From an uncultured Prevotella sp. (GTDB lineage Bacteria; Bacteroidota; Bacteroidia; Bacteroidales; Bacteroidaceae), in assembly GCA_946415755.1 (NCBI GenBank), contig CAMKTS010000020.1, forward strand, positions 1 through 55,944: a stretch of DNA of 55,944 nucleotides. Direction: 5' to 3'. The notes under the pieces are model-generated. The model was not told where the DNA came from. It saw nothing but the letters and a program-made list of their open reading frames with translations, and did not search any database. How positions within the stretch are numbered: position 1 is the first letter of the stretch; every line of letters begins with the position of its first letter. The position numbers were made by a program, and so were the translations under genes. This document shows positions 43,801-50,417 of this stretch, one piece after another.

Positions 43801-46165
43801 GGCTACCAGAGCTGCATATATCTGTAGCGATACGAAGAGTGGCACAGTAATCCGCCGATGCTATACGGACGGAGGTAATATATACTGTGAGTCAGGTGCC
43901 AATGTCAGGGAGTCTTATCCAAACATAACTGTGGAGCGCTTTAGCAGTGGTGAAGCGTGCTATATGCTGAACGACGAGAAGACCGAGAACGTGGTATGGC
44001 GACAAACCTTAGGCACCGACAACTTGCCGGTATTCACCGACAATCATGGTGTGGTGTATCGTTACCTGCGTAATGATAAAGATGCCTATAGCAACACGAT
44101 GATTACTGCTCCTCAATATTATATCAGCAACAAGGAAGAATTTAAAGCCTACATAAGTAAGACAGCTGATATCTATCTGACTCAGGACATTAACCTGGGT
44201 AACTGGGTGAACTTCACACTGAATGGAAACTTTGACGGAGGCGGCCATACCATCACCTATAAAGGACATTTCTTCTGCCGAGGACTCTTTTACAGTATTG
44301 AACAAGGGGCTTCGGTGAAGCATCTGCGAGTGGAGGCAGATTTATGTAGTCGGGTGTCCTGTGGAGGTATAGCCTACGAAAACTCAGGCATCATCAGCGA
44401 CTGCCACTTCCGCGGAAAAATCACCCCAAAACATGCATTTTATTATACTAAAGGTCCCCATGAAATTGCCGGCATTGTAGTGAACATAAAAGGCAATGGA
44501 ACCATCGACCATTGCTCTGCCGCATGTAGTTTCAACCAGAAGAACGATGATGGTGTTGTGTATCCTATCACGAAAGCGACAGATCGTGCAACCAACTGCA
44601 CCTGGGTTGACCCCAACGACCAGACTCAGTATGCTGCCCAGAGAGCAACGGCTTTGAGTGCGCAAGCGGAGTATCCCGTCTATGCCAAGGGTATCCTCGA
44701 CGCTGTGGGACCGGAAATTGTCTTAGGCGACAATTCTATTTCAGCTCCTGGCAAGCATCTGGCATCGCTGACCATCAACGACGGTGAGCGCTTCAAGTGT
44801 TCGGCAGAGGTGAAGGTAAATCAGATTACCTACAAGCGTCGTGGCACGAACGGGGCCTACGAGCCTTGGGTGCTGCCCTTCGACTATACGATAGATGCCA
44901 GCATGTTCAGTGGAGGCAAGGAGTTCTACCGCTTCGATAAAGATGCTGCAGGTAACATTCTGACAAAGAAAATCGAAAGCGGTGCGACCTATCAGGTGGC
45001 TGCCAATGAACCGCTAGCCTTCCGGTCAACAAATGCTGACGCGATTAGTTTCCAGATGAAGTTGGTCAAGGATGGCAGAAATCAGCCGATGACTATCCAG
45101 ATGCCACTCAGCGGTGTGGCTGGTTCGTTCACAAACACGAAGGATATTGCACGAGTGATGGCCACCTACGACAACATCCCTGCCGAAAAGATCGCCAAGG
45201 AACGGATGTATCTCTGGGATAGTAGCAAGGAAGAATTCGTCCTCAGCGACGGCACGCAGGGAGCAATCCCCTTCCGCTTCTACCTGCAATATTTCGATAA
45301 AGCTACGGGGAACCTCCTTAAGTATGAGCAAACCGACTGGGCACGTAAGAAGAGAAATGGTGGTGGGTCACAACAGGCTCAACGGAGACGAGCAGAGGAA
45401 AGCGTCTCGTTCTCTGAGCTGATATCCGAGGGATGGCAACCCATCTTCTTGGATCCCAAAATTATGCCGGAAGTCACAGCGAAGATGCTCGACGACTACG
45501 AGATTCTGGCCCTCAGCGATATCTACGATACAGAGGCTGCTGGTACCGACACTAAGCGTTATGCCGTGACGGTCATCTACGAACCGGTAGAAGAAGGCAT
45601 GACGCTGCCTTCTGCCCTTCCGTTGCTGGTACGCGCCAAGCGTGCCGATGTTGAGTCCTTGGTGACTGACCAGATGGGCATTGAGATAGATGAGGCTCTG
45701 AAGCGTGTCGAGGAAGAAGTGGGTGAGGAAGAACTGATGGACTACTATGATCAGATTCACTATTGGTGCAGCACGTTCCACGGATACTACGACGTATGGC
45801 AGATGCCGATGCCGGAGAGAAACAGCGTGCTGAGCGAGTATGGTGCACTGCTATACAACAATACTGGCAAAAACCCGTACTTCTCTCGTATTGCAGCCGA
45901 CGACAACAGCGTGGTGCTGTATCCGATGAGTTACTTCTTCACGGCCTTCGATAACAAGACCTTCGAGAATCTGCCACTGGACAACGACCGCATCGAGATT
46001 GTGGCCTATGGCTATACAGACCAGTCTGAGACAACGGGCATTGAGGATGTGAGAGGTAAGATGGATGATGTAAGAGGTGATGCCTATAACCTGCAAGGTC
46101 AGCGGGTGGGCGACAGCTACCGTGGCATTGTCATCAAGAACGGCAGAAAGGTCGTGATTAAGTGA
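37883..46165 (+). CDS. Giant secreted GLUG-repeat surface protein (2760 aa)
   Basis: The start overlaps the previous stop (ATGA), so translation is probably coupled. After the leader come GLUG repeats (~50-270), a glycine-rich block (~375-635) and an InlB/Listeria-Bacteroides repeat (YLGQWNTRSDGTGSW). Then five ~240-residue units follow, each opening with a phrase like GTGxxxxPYLI and containing YDGGGHxIRNG and AGVFGVVxG; the second and fourth are close copies. A second Listeria-Bacteroides repeat lies at ~1580-1655. The final ~480 residues match the end of the 1741-residue protein, and the tail AYNLQGQRV ... GRKVVIK resembles a T9SS sorting motif. The most plausible role is a long surface fibre or adhesin. 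Confidence 0.78.
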   Translation: MKKIFLAIVMLLSLGSTLWIEKASAKTVTIIIQNVNDWKKFRNEVINAKGQYWVDARLEADITTDLGVGIYSDAPYRGTFDGNGHTLNVDIKRADGKPSALFCYTGDVTIRDLHVKGKINGGLHSAGLIGYCINGTSIVTIDRVWVSTDVNVNDTHAGGIIGHSNEATLVMNDCRFDGSVTTNNKNEGSYIGCIVGWCNGGGWTFHRVYNCCTSVLAWRIWFCADHNSHNGAIGPWGSNSKSSLTITNTVWNDWGVTYYNKTDQNEIVNLMNAEQPGSWGFVGDQAVPMMGTHTNVPNWQPMTGSSSYGKKLTSGYYYLTKDVVCNNYNEGGSGLTIASGATVHIYIPKGVTLKAIGSDASGKKGAGAGILLPYGSTLYLEGGGTVEATGGRAANGCDGKNGYNADFSSSLDKGWAGSGGAGGDGGGGAGAGIGTCGADGGAGGSGGNGYYHNNNHNGSAGSGGGSGGTASAMGALYVDQSSGLTVTATAGEEGTRGGSGGSGGQSYIRYRGASYDTFSMAGGGGGGGGGFGGAASNIGTGGPGGGGGGGGSSGAMGSKYYGYYSEYANGGEGGQSANGINASDGGKTGADTDYYSSGKCTASNTNSSWIYSKCHHDGGGSRASGGSRGYPGQKSTASSLAYNYLINYKVMDHFHGNVNQTISCGYTSTASSSGITISIPTHYALGLIQKDKYLGQWNTRSDGTGSWHTAGHSFKVSQGATDLYAEWKDYKDIFPEGFGSKTNPYIIKDAQLLSLADYVNSGCNTRGVYFKQQNDIIVSNILKNNNRGTQWTPIGHGCVFEGDYDGGGYLIRDGEIATKVDDKELSAAGVFGKVIGSVHNLGVENLTIKKPDNAYVRCGVIAGTLENETMEQRAGQMRDCYSFNNRVDGSYVGLLVGEMTERTSMSHCLETSNVLSGSHAGSFSSIIQVNATVDMCFTSGGGIASTNYGRTTNCQTGISTDDMKSGKITWLLNDKSAFATTWYQNVDKGVKDNHPVLTTASNRVYSDGKNYSNDQIGTVSLSGKGLKDDPYLVKNKEDLEKLATFCNSGNNSAGMHFLQTADIDLKGGGLTSIGNSGSFAGIYDGGGHTIRNGNIVVKAPSVAGVFGVVTGKVTRLCVEKMTIKGTKGDKDSDHTRTGGIAARLRGSGEISCCFVRDCSIICEATGVSGGIVSDMFDQSVIRNCLVIKTSLSASRTGFISSDTKSGTQIEWCYSDGANLTSSDSYANVTNSSPGLSKASLEDGSVTYKLNGGFDNPDPAWFQNIAQGSVVDKMPVLTSGHAVVYKIDGIYTNDGQQLGKKGKGIETDPYRIETPGDLKKLIISIGSMKRSNFYVRQTADIDMVDSLVVPIGTGTPGFEGHYDGGGHIIKNLTMRNYQGESMGLFNNIIGTVENLGVENSTFTAEGSANRVGGLAGKLMGNGVLRNCYVKDSKIDFHNTSGVVVGALLGEMADHSRIERCYGYKNKVVGQDDGQRHYGYIVGYIGSNATGSLLFTDGATLCADNQFDDKRITNSETEVTDFRFNSGEVCYLLNGSKDNGQTWRQTFRTDNTPVPNASHLPVYHHTLDYQVMYTNSNDVPYTVRLTLDPNYSGNPGKSIEVFKADDNLWVPGFKLKPHAVNHLYNDFVGWNTRADGKGTFYPYDGEVVPTERLTLYAVWGLKVPSEKTTTTRVVTLEKDGIYPVFDYDGCRNPYGYNYNGKLMLKAPDGYILSLTGTVSTEAAGTDGNPRDYMIVYDGDETSTKKLANGKGVDTFYSKTNGEKEDIGKLLSSDIEMTIEFISDDNKCFDGLDLQVSVIPNSIQELEGTGEKESPFLVETVEDLKRVNRYISITGDSKIYIKQVKDIDLNGETFTPIASSVSSFEGHYDGDGYVIKNGKISAPTFAGVFGVVSGTITRLGVENMAINYEKRDGRSGGIAARLTSNGEISYCFVKGCTVTNNGIQGYEGQGVAGAIVSDMFDHAVIKNCFTFKNKVSATRAAYICSDTKSGTVIRRCYTDGGNIYCESGANVRESYPNITVERFSSGEACYMLNDEKTENVVWRQTLGTDNLPVFTDNHGVVYRYLRNDKDAYSNTMITAPQYYISNKEEFKAYISKTADIYLTQDINLGNWVNFTLNGNFDGGGHTITYKGHFFCRGLFYSIEQGASVKHLRVEADLCSRVSCGGIAYENSGIISDCHFRGKITPKHAFYYTKGPHEIAGIVVNIKGNGTIDHCSAACSFNQKNDDGVVYPITKATDRATNCTWVDPNDQTQYAAQRATALSAQAEYPVYAKGILDAVGPEIVLGDNSISAPGKHLASLTINDGERFKCSAEVKVNQITYKRRGTNGAYEPWVLPFDYTIDASMFSGGKEFYRFDKDAAGNILTKKIESGATYQVAANEPLAFRSTNADAISFQMKLVKDGRNQPMTIQMPLSGVAGSFTNTKDIARVMATYDNIPAEKIAKERMYLWDSSKEEFVLSDGTQGAIPFRFYLQYFDKATGNLLKYEQTDWARKKRNGGGSQQAQRRRAEESVSFSELISEGWQPIFLDPKIMPEVTAKMLDDYEILALSDIYDTEAAGTDTKRYAVTVIYEPVEEGMTLPSALPLLVRAKRADVESLVTDQMGIEIDEALKRVEEEVGEEELMDYYDQIHYWCSTFHGYYDVWQMPMPERNSVLSEYGALLYNNTGKNPYFSRIAADDNSVVLYPMSYFFTAFDNKTFENLPLDNDRIEIVAYGYTDQSETTGIEDVRGKMDDVRGDAYNLQGQRVGDSYRGIVIKNGRKVVIK
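39100..39640 (+). repeat. Glycine-rich coding block
   Basis: GGT/GGC codons dominate, encoding runs such as GGGGGGGGGFGGAA and GPGGGGGGGGSSG. The DNA is locally GC-rich, with short slippage-prone GGC/GGT tracts. It separates the N-terminal GLUG repeats from the later units like a flexible or polyglycine-II spacer. Confidence 0.85.
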
Positions 46166-46167
46166 GA

Positions 46168-46227
46168 GAAGAGCCGAACTTGTCCGAGCTCTTCCGAACG
46201 GGAGCGACCTCGAGCAAGGCTCAAGGT
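46168..46227 (+). other. Two intercistronic hairpins
   Basis: GAAGAGC pairs with GCTCTTC (46168-46174, 46188-46194), and ACCTCGAGC pairs imperfectly with GCTCAAGGT (46207-46227). No T run follows, so these are not simple terminators. They could stabilise or process the mRNA between the giant gene and the lipoprotein genes. Confidence 0.45.
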
Positions 46228-46252
46228 TGTGAATATGAAAAAAGGTAATTAA

Positions 46253-47185
46253 ATGAATGATATGTTTATGAAAAATCAACTGAGATTTTTAGGCTACGCA
46301 GCCCTCGTGCTGTCTTCGATGGTGTTTGCCGGTTGTTCGGAATTGTCGGGAAACTTGGACAACCCCGTCAATGCTTCTATGGAAATGGATGAAACGGAAG
46401 TCACCCTTCATGTCGGTGAAACGATGGTCCGCACGGCAAAGACCATGTCTTACGGTAGGGTACACTACACCTCTTCCGATGAGTCTGTTGCCACAGTCGC
46501 TCCCCTTACTGGCAAGGTCACTGCGGTCGAAGGCGGTACGGCCATCATCACCGCCCGTGTGGAAGCCACCGAATTTTACAATGAAGATGTCAAGTCTTAC
46601 AAGGTGCATTGCTACAAGAATGTGAGTGATGTTGCTGCCAGTGATGCAGGGCGTATGGTTTGCAGTGATGGTCATATCCACAAACTGGAAGGCGAAACGT
46701 TCTGTCAGGCCAAACGCGTGGCCATGGTAGCTTACGTGGGCAACCAGTCTGATTGCGCGCATGGTCTGGCCATCGCCTTCAAGGATATCAACGACGAAGC
46801 CGGTAAACAGACATGGGAGGGTGCTAAGGCTTATCTCACGACCTGGAAGGAGAATTACCCCGTTGCCGGTGGTACATGGCGTATGCCCACCACTGACGAT
46901 TTCCAGTACATGGCTATCGGCTGTGGCGGTACCACGCCCTACATCTCCTCGTTGAGCTTCGGCAATAGGATAGATATAGCCGGTTTGTATGCAAAAATGA
47001 TGGAAGCTGGCATAGCCGACTTCAGCGGTTTTCACTGGACGGCTACAGAAAACGAGTACAATAAATCAAAAGTATGGGAAGTCATCCTGCGCAACAACAA
47101 CGAGAATAAGACTACCCTGCTCGAATTCGACTATTACGGAACAAACTATGATGGCGATGCTACCCGCTACTGTCTCGCTTTCTAA
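46253..47185 (+). CDS. Lipoprotein with Ig-like (BIG2) domain and C-terminal DUF1566-like domain
   Basis: A 310-residue lipoprotein (VFAGC, then SELSGNLDNPV). Residues ~45-125 form a BIG2-type Ig-like domain (VTLHVGET ... YTSSDESVATVAPLTGKVTAVEGGTAIITA). The C-terminal ~170 residues, with TWRMPTTDDFQYMAIG and GFHWTATENEY, resemble the DUF1566/Fibrobacter-paralogous-domain fold that often caps Bacteroidetes surface proteins. ATG codons at 46262 and 46268 are alternative starts. It lies 87 nt after the giant gene, past two hairpins. Confidence 0.72.
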   Translation: MNDMFMKNQLRFLGYAALVLSSMVFAGCSELSGNLDNPVNASMEMDETEVTLHVGETMVRTAKTMSYGRVHYTSSDESVATVAPLTGKVTAVEGGTAIITARVEATEFYNEDVKSYKVHCYKNVSDVAASDAGRMVCSDGHIHKLEGETFCQAKRVAMVAYVGNQSDCAHGLAIAFKDINDEAGKQTWEGAKAYLTTWKENYPVAGGTWRMPTTDDFQYMAIGCGGTTPYISSLSFGNRIDIAGLYAKMMEAGIADFSGFHWTATENEYNKSKVWEVILRNNNENKTTLLEFDYYGTNYDGDATRYCLAF

Positions 47186-47193
47186 CCTTAGCT

Positions 47194-47207
47194 GAATGAA
47201 GAATGAA
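47194..47207 (+). repeat. Two GAATGAA heptamers over a start codon
   Basis: Two perfect 7-nt units; the second contains the ATG of the 46-residue gene. Confidence 0.65.
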
Positions 47208-47343
47208 ACAGAGAAGTACATACCAGAAACCCACCGTCAAAGTAGTGGGACTGGAAACCGGCAAGGCACTGCTGGAGGGTAGTCCTGTCAATACTACGCT
47301 TGGTGGATACCAGTATAAAGATAATGTCTGGTTAGATGAATAA
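47203..47343 (+). CDS. Small protein of 46 residues
   Basis: The frame reads MKQRSTYQKPTVKVVGLETG, then KALLEGSPVNTTLGGYQ and ends NVWLDE. It fills the gap between two lipoprotein genes (17 and 20 nt spacers). It follows a pattern I know from Bacteroidetes: very short proteins with a basic start, a YxxPxxxVVxLE segment and a LLxGS motif near the middle, encoded next to surface lipoproteins or fimbrillin-like genes. Their function is not established; the LLxGS part looks like a processing site of a peptide precursor. This last point is speculation. Confidence 0.66.
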   Translation: MKQRSTYQKPTVKVVGLETGKALLEGSPVNTTLGGYQYKDNVWLDE

Positions 47344-47363
47344 AGAATAAAACAACACAGAAA

Positions 47364-48656
47364 GTGAAAACGACAAAGAGTCTTTGCGGAATGCTGGCCA
47401 TGCTGGCACTCACCGCATGTACAAGCAATAGTGATGATGCTGTCGGCAACGCTCCTCAGTTATGGGATGTTACCCTACAGGCATCGATGGGCGATGCAGC
47501 CAATAGTCGTCGTGCCCTGAGTGTGGATGGCAATGTTATCACCGCCAGTTTTGAGGTGAATGATGAGGTAGTAGTGGTGGATGCCGACGGTAGTACAATC
47601 GTCGGCACCCTTAAAGCCCAGAGTGCAGGAACGAGCACCACACTGACGGGAACCCTGGATGCATCGACTCTTGGTGAGGGTGAGGTGGTCACGCTGCGCT
47701 ATCGCAGTGCTACGGCCAACTATGACGGTCAGGATGGCACACTGGCAGGTATTGCTGCCGGTCAGGACTATGAAGAAGGCACGCTCACGGTCAGCACAAC
47801 CAGTCCGCTGACTTTTACTACCAACAGTGTCACGCTCAATGCCAAGCAGTCTATCACGAAGTTCTCGTTCAAAGACGCTTCCAGTGACGCTGCCGTGAAC
47901 GTAAAGACCTTCGGCATTGCTGCCACCGGTCTGGTGCAGAGCATCGCGAAGAGTGGGGTAGAGACGGTGGGAGCCGTCACCGGTACCCTCGCTACCGCAT
48001 CGGCTGATGCCTATATCGCCCTGCGCAACAATGCCAGCGGTAAGCAGAAGTATTTCTTCACCGTCAAAGACGGCGCTGGCAATTGGTACACGGGTACGAA
48101 GAGTGCCCCACTTGCTAATGGCGAGAACTATTCGACGAGCGTGAAACTGACGAAGTTGTCGGCACTCAGCGGCAGTTCTGATGCTGGCGATATCGGTGTC
48201 ATCGACGGACTCCCCGCCATCGTTGTTGAGATCAGTGGCGTAAAGAAGGCCGTCGCCCTGATGAATGCCGGTGCCCTCTGTCCCGAGCACTACGGCACAT
48301 ACTATACCTACGCCAACCGGACATCAGGACTTTCAGGCAGCTGGTATGTTCCCTCGCAGACAGAACTGGTGGCTTTGGCAGCTAATACGAATGCATGGGG
48401 CGTACAGAATGGCGTGCATGGCCGTACATTTACCGTTAGTGAAGGAAAAACGCTCTTCCTTCCAGCAGCAGGATATAATGACAATCAATATGGTAATGGT
48501 TTGAAATCCGTTACCACCGATGGCTATTATTGGAGTGCAACGAATATAGATGCTGATTTGGCTATTTACTTTGATATCGACAATGATGGTGCTGCTGCTT
48601 ATAGCGAATACAAAGTAGATGCCCTCACCGTCCGTCCCTTCCACGCATTACCCTGA
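47364..48656 (+). CDS. Fimbrillin-like lipoprotein with C-terminal DUF1566-like domain
   Basis: A 430-residue lipoprotein beginning at a GTG (47364), which puts the leader MKTTKSLCGMLAMLALTAC directly at the start; no nearby ATG does so. Residues ~30-265 resemble fimbrillin/Mfa-type beta-sandwiches (FEVNDEVVVVDADGS; AKQSITKFSFK). The C-terminal domain with SGSWYVPSQTELVALAAN and GYYWSATNIDADLAIYF matches the type seen in the preceding lipoprotein. Together they may form or cap a surface structure built with the GLUG proteins. It follows the 46-residue gene by 20 nt. Confidence 0.73.
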   Translation: MKTTKSLCGMLAMLALTACTSNSDDAVGNAPQLWDVTLQASMGDAANSRRALSVDGNVITASFEVNDEVVVVDADGSTIVGTLKAQSAGTSTTLTGTLDASTLGEGEVVTLRYRSATANYDGQDGTLAGIAAGQDYEEGTLTVSTTSPLTFTTNSVTLNAKQSITKFSFKDASSDAAVNVKTFGIAATGLVQSIAKSGVETVGAVTGTLATASADAYIALRNNASGKQKYFFTVKDGAGNWYTGTKSAPLANGENYSTSVKLTKLSALSGSSDAGDIGVIDGLPAIVVEISGVKKAVALMNAGALCPEHYGTYYTYANRTSGLSGSWYVPSQTELVALAANTNAWGVQNGVHGRTFTVSEGKTLFLPAAGYNDNQYGNGLKSVTTDGYYWSATNIDADLAIYFDIDNDGAAAYSEYKVDALTVRPFHALP

Positions 48657-48672
48657 TTCATTTTCATAAAAA

Positions 48673-48687
48673 AAACGATCATCGTTT
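48673..48687 (+). promoter_or_regulatory. 15-nt palindrome touching a start codon
   Basis: AAACGAT-C-ATCGTTT is a perfect odd palindrome ending at the base before the ATG at 48688. It covers the ribosome-binding region. It could be an operator or an mRNA hairpin that limits translation. Confidence 0.4.
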
Positions 48688-49263
48688 ATGGAGACACGAT
48701 TTAAGAAAAATGCCAAGATTCTCGACATTGTGGTAACCTCGGTAGGTGGTACCTTGTCAGTGGGTGTGATGCTTTATGCCGTTTTTCATTTCGGACTGAG
48801 CAACGCCTGGCCCGAACTGGTGCTCAACCTGTTCTACATCGCCTGTCTGGTGATGATATGGATGTATTTCTTCAACTCCCCCCACATCACCACCCAGCAG
48901 TTCAACTACTGGTGCTCCATCTCGGTAGGTATGACGGTGCTGCTGCGCGACATCCTCTTTGCACCGCCTTTGGCCTACTATGCTTTGCATCTGGTGTGCC
49001 TCACCCTGTCGATACTTCTGCTCTGTATGCTCATGTTCTTCTATGCCCGCAAGGACTGGAAGAGCTACACCAAGCGCAACCTGTGGACTATCTGCGCCGT
49101 CGACATACTCATCGCCACACTCTACAACTGGGACATCTACTTGGAACCCGTCGATGAATATACCGACTACATGCTCATCGAAATCTGGATTCGTCCCACC
49201 ATCACCTACGGACTGGTGGCCTGTTTTGTGACGGAATCGAAAAAGGTACGCAAATCATCATAA
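48688..49263 (+). CDS. Polytopic membrane protein of unknown function
   Basis: A 191-residue protein with five or six hydrophobic helices (for example VVTSVGGTLSVGVMLYAVF, LVLNLFYIACLVMIWMYFF and LHLVCLTLSILLLCMLMFF), basic at both ends (METRFKKN; KKVRKSS). I do not recognise a family; no catalytic motif is visible. It sits in the operon 31 nt after the fimbrillin-like gene and 18 nt before the phosphatase gene. An inner-membrane accessory role is possible. Confidence 0.6.
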   Translation: METRFKKNAKILDIVVTSVGGTLSVGVMLYAVFHFGLSNAWPELVLNLFYIACLVMIWMYFFNSPHITTQQFNYWCSISVGMTVLLRDILFAPPLAYYALHLVCLTLSILLLCMLMFFYARKDWKSYTKRNLWTICAVDILIATLYNWDIYLEPVDEYTDYMLIEIWIRPTITYGLVACFVTESKKVRKSS

Positions 49264-49281
49264 AAGAAACAAATATAACAA

Positions 49282-50388
49282 ATGGTAACAAACATGTTGA
49301 AACTGAGAAAAATGTATGTATGGGTGTTTGCCGCCACCCTGACACTTAGTAGCGCAAGCGTGCTGACATCGTGCAGCAAGGACGATGACAAAAACGCCCC
49401 CGTTCAGCCCGTCGTTAAGGAGTATTTCACGCTGTGGAACCAGTGCGAGGCACTGACTGTCCTGCAGGACTACGTGAAGGACGTGACCAATCCCGCCTCG
49501 AAAAACTTTATCAAGGAGGAGGACCGCATTGCCACGTTCGACATGGACGGTACGTTCGTCGGCGAACTCTATCCGACGTATTTTGAGTATAATCTCTTGG
49601 AATACCGTGCGCTGGACGATCCAAACTATAAGGACATCGCCCCCGCCGATGTCAAAGAGGCCGCACAAGACATCAGGGATTTTGTCAGAAACGGCAAGAA
49701 ACTGCCCGCCCAATTCGATATGAAGCACGCCTACGCGGCAGCCAAGGCCTATTCTGGCATGACGCTTGCTGAGTTTGATGCCTACGTCAAGGCGTATGCC
49801 GCCCAGCCCGCCAATGGCTTCAGCGGTATGACCTACGGTCAAAGTTTCTACAAACCGATGCTCCAGATATTCGACTACCTGAAAGACAACGGCTTTACGT
49901 TTTATGTAGTGTCTGGTTCCGACCGCTTCATCTGCCGTGCGCTGGTGGAGTCCATTGACATCCCATCCAACCGCGTGATAGGCATGGATGTCAAGCTGCG
50001 CACCAGCGATCAGGGCGAAGAGGTTGGTGTCAACTATACGATGGGCAAGGAAGAGAAGCTGATTCGTACGGACGAGCTGATTATCAAGAACCTGAAGACC
50101 AACAAGGTTTTCCAGATTTCGCAGGAGATAGGCAAGGTGCCTGTCCTGTCTTTCGGCAACAGTAGCGGCGACTGCTCCATGCACAACTACTGCTTGGGCA
50201 ACCAGAAGTATCGCACCGCCACATTTATGCTGGTGGCCGATGATGATGCCCGTGACCATGCCGACCTCGCAGAGGGTGCCAAGCGTGAGGCGAAATGGCG
50301 CGAGTCAGGATATAACGTTATCTCGATGAAGAATGACTTCAAGACCATCTATGGCGACGGTGTGGTGAAGACCGACTTCACATTTTGA
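49282..50388 (+). CDS. HAD-family phosphatase lipoprotein
   Basis: A 368-residue lipoprotein (VLTSC, then SKDDDKN). HAD motifs: FDMDGTFVGEL with the nucleophile and acid Asp residues, FYVVSGSDRF (motif II), a Lys in MGKEEKL (motif III candidate) and FGNSSGDCSM (motif IV). A large cap sits between motifs I and II. The organisation resembles phosphoserine- or phosphorylcholine-phosphatase-like HAD enzymes. A lipid-anchored, extracytoplasmic phosphatase that releases choline or phosphate would suit a membrane-attack operon, but the substrate is not determined. An ATG at 49294 (MLKLRK) is an alternative start. It is the last gene of the run. Confidence 0.78.
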   Translation: MVTNMLKLRKMYVWVFAATLTLSSASVLTSCSKDDDKNAPVQPVVKEYFTLWNQCEALTVLQDYVKDVTNPASKNFIKEEDRIATFDMDGTFVGELYPTYFEYNLLEYRALDDPNYKDIAPADVKEAAQDIRDFVRNGKKLPAQFDMKHAYAAAKAYSGMTLAEFDAYVKAYAAQPANGFSGMTYGQSFYKPMLQIFDYLKDNGFTFYVVSGSDRFICRALVESIDIPSNRVIGMDVKLRTSDQGEEVGVNYTMGKEEKLIRTDELIIKNLKTNKVFQISQEIGKVPVLSFGNSSGDCSMHNYCLGNQKYRTATFMLVADDDARDHADLAEGAKREAKWRESGYNVISMKNDFKTIYGDGVVKTDFTF

Positions 50389-50417
50389 GCATATTGATCA
50401 ATTAAAGATTGCAGCGA

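Noticed and set aside
46289..47035. A 248-residue minus-strand open frame opposite the Ig-like lipoprotein
   Set aside because: Antisense shadow of a lipoprotein with a clear lipobox and BIG2 domain.
15251..50417. Interpretation of the island as a prophage or integrative conjugative element
   Set aside because: No integrase, relaxase, phage structural gene, tRNA target or obvious attachment site was found; only the inverted element copies bound it.
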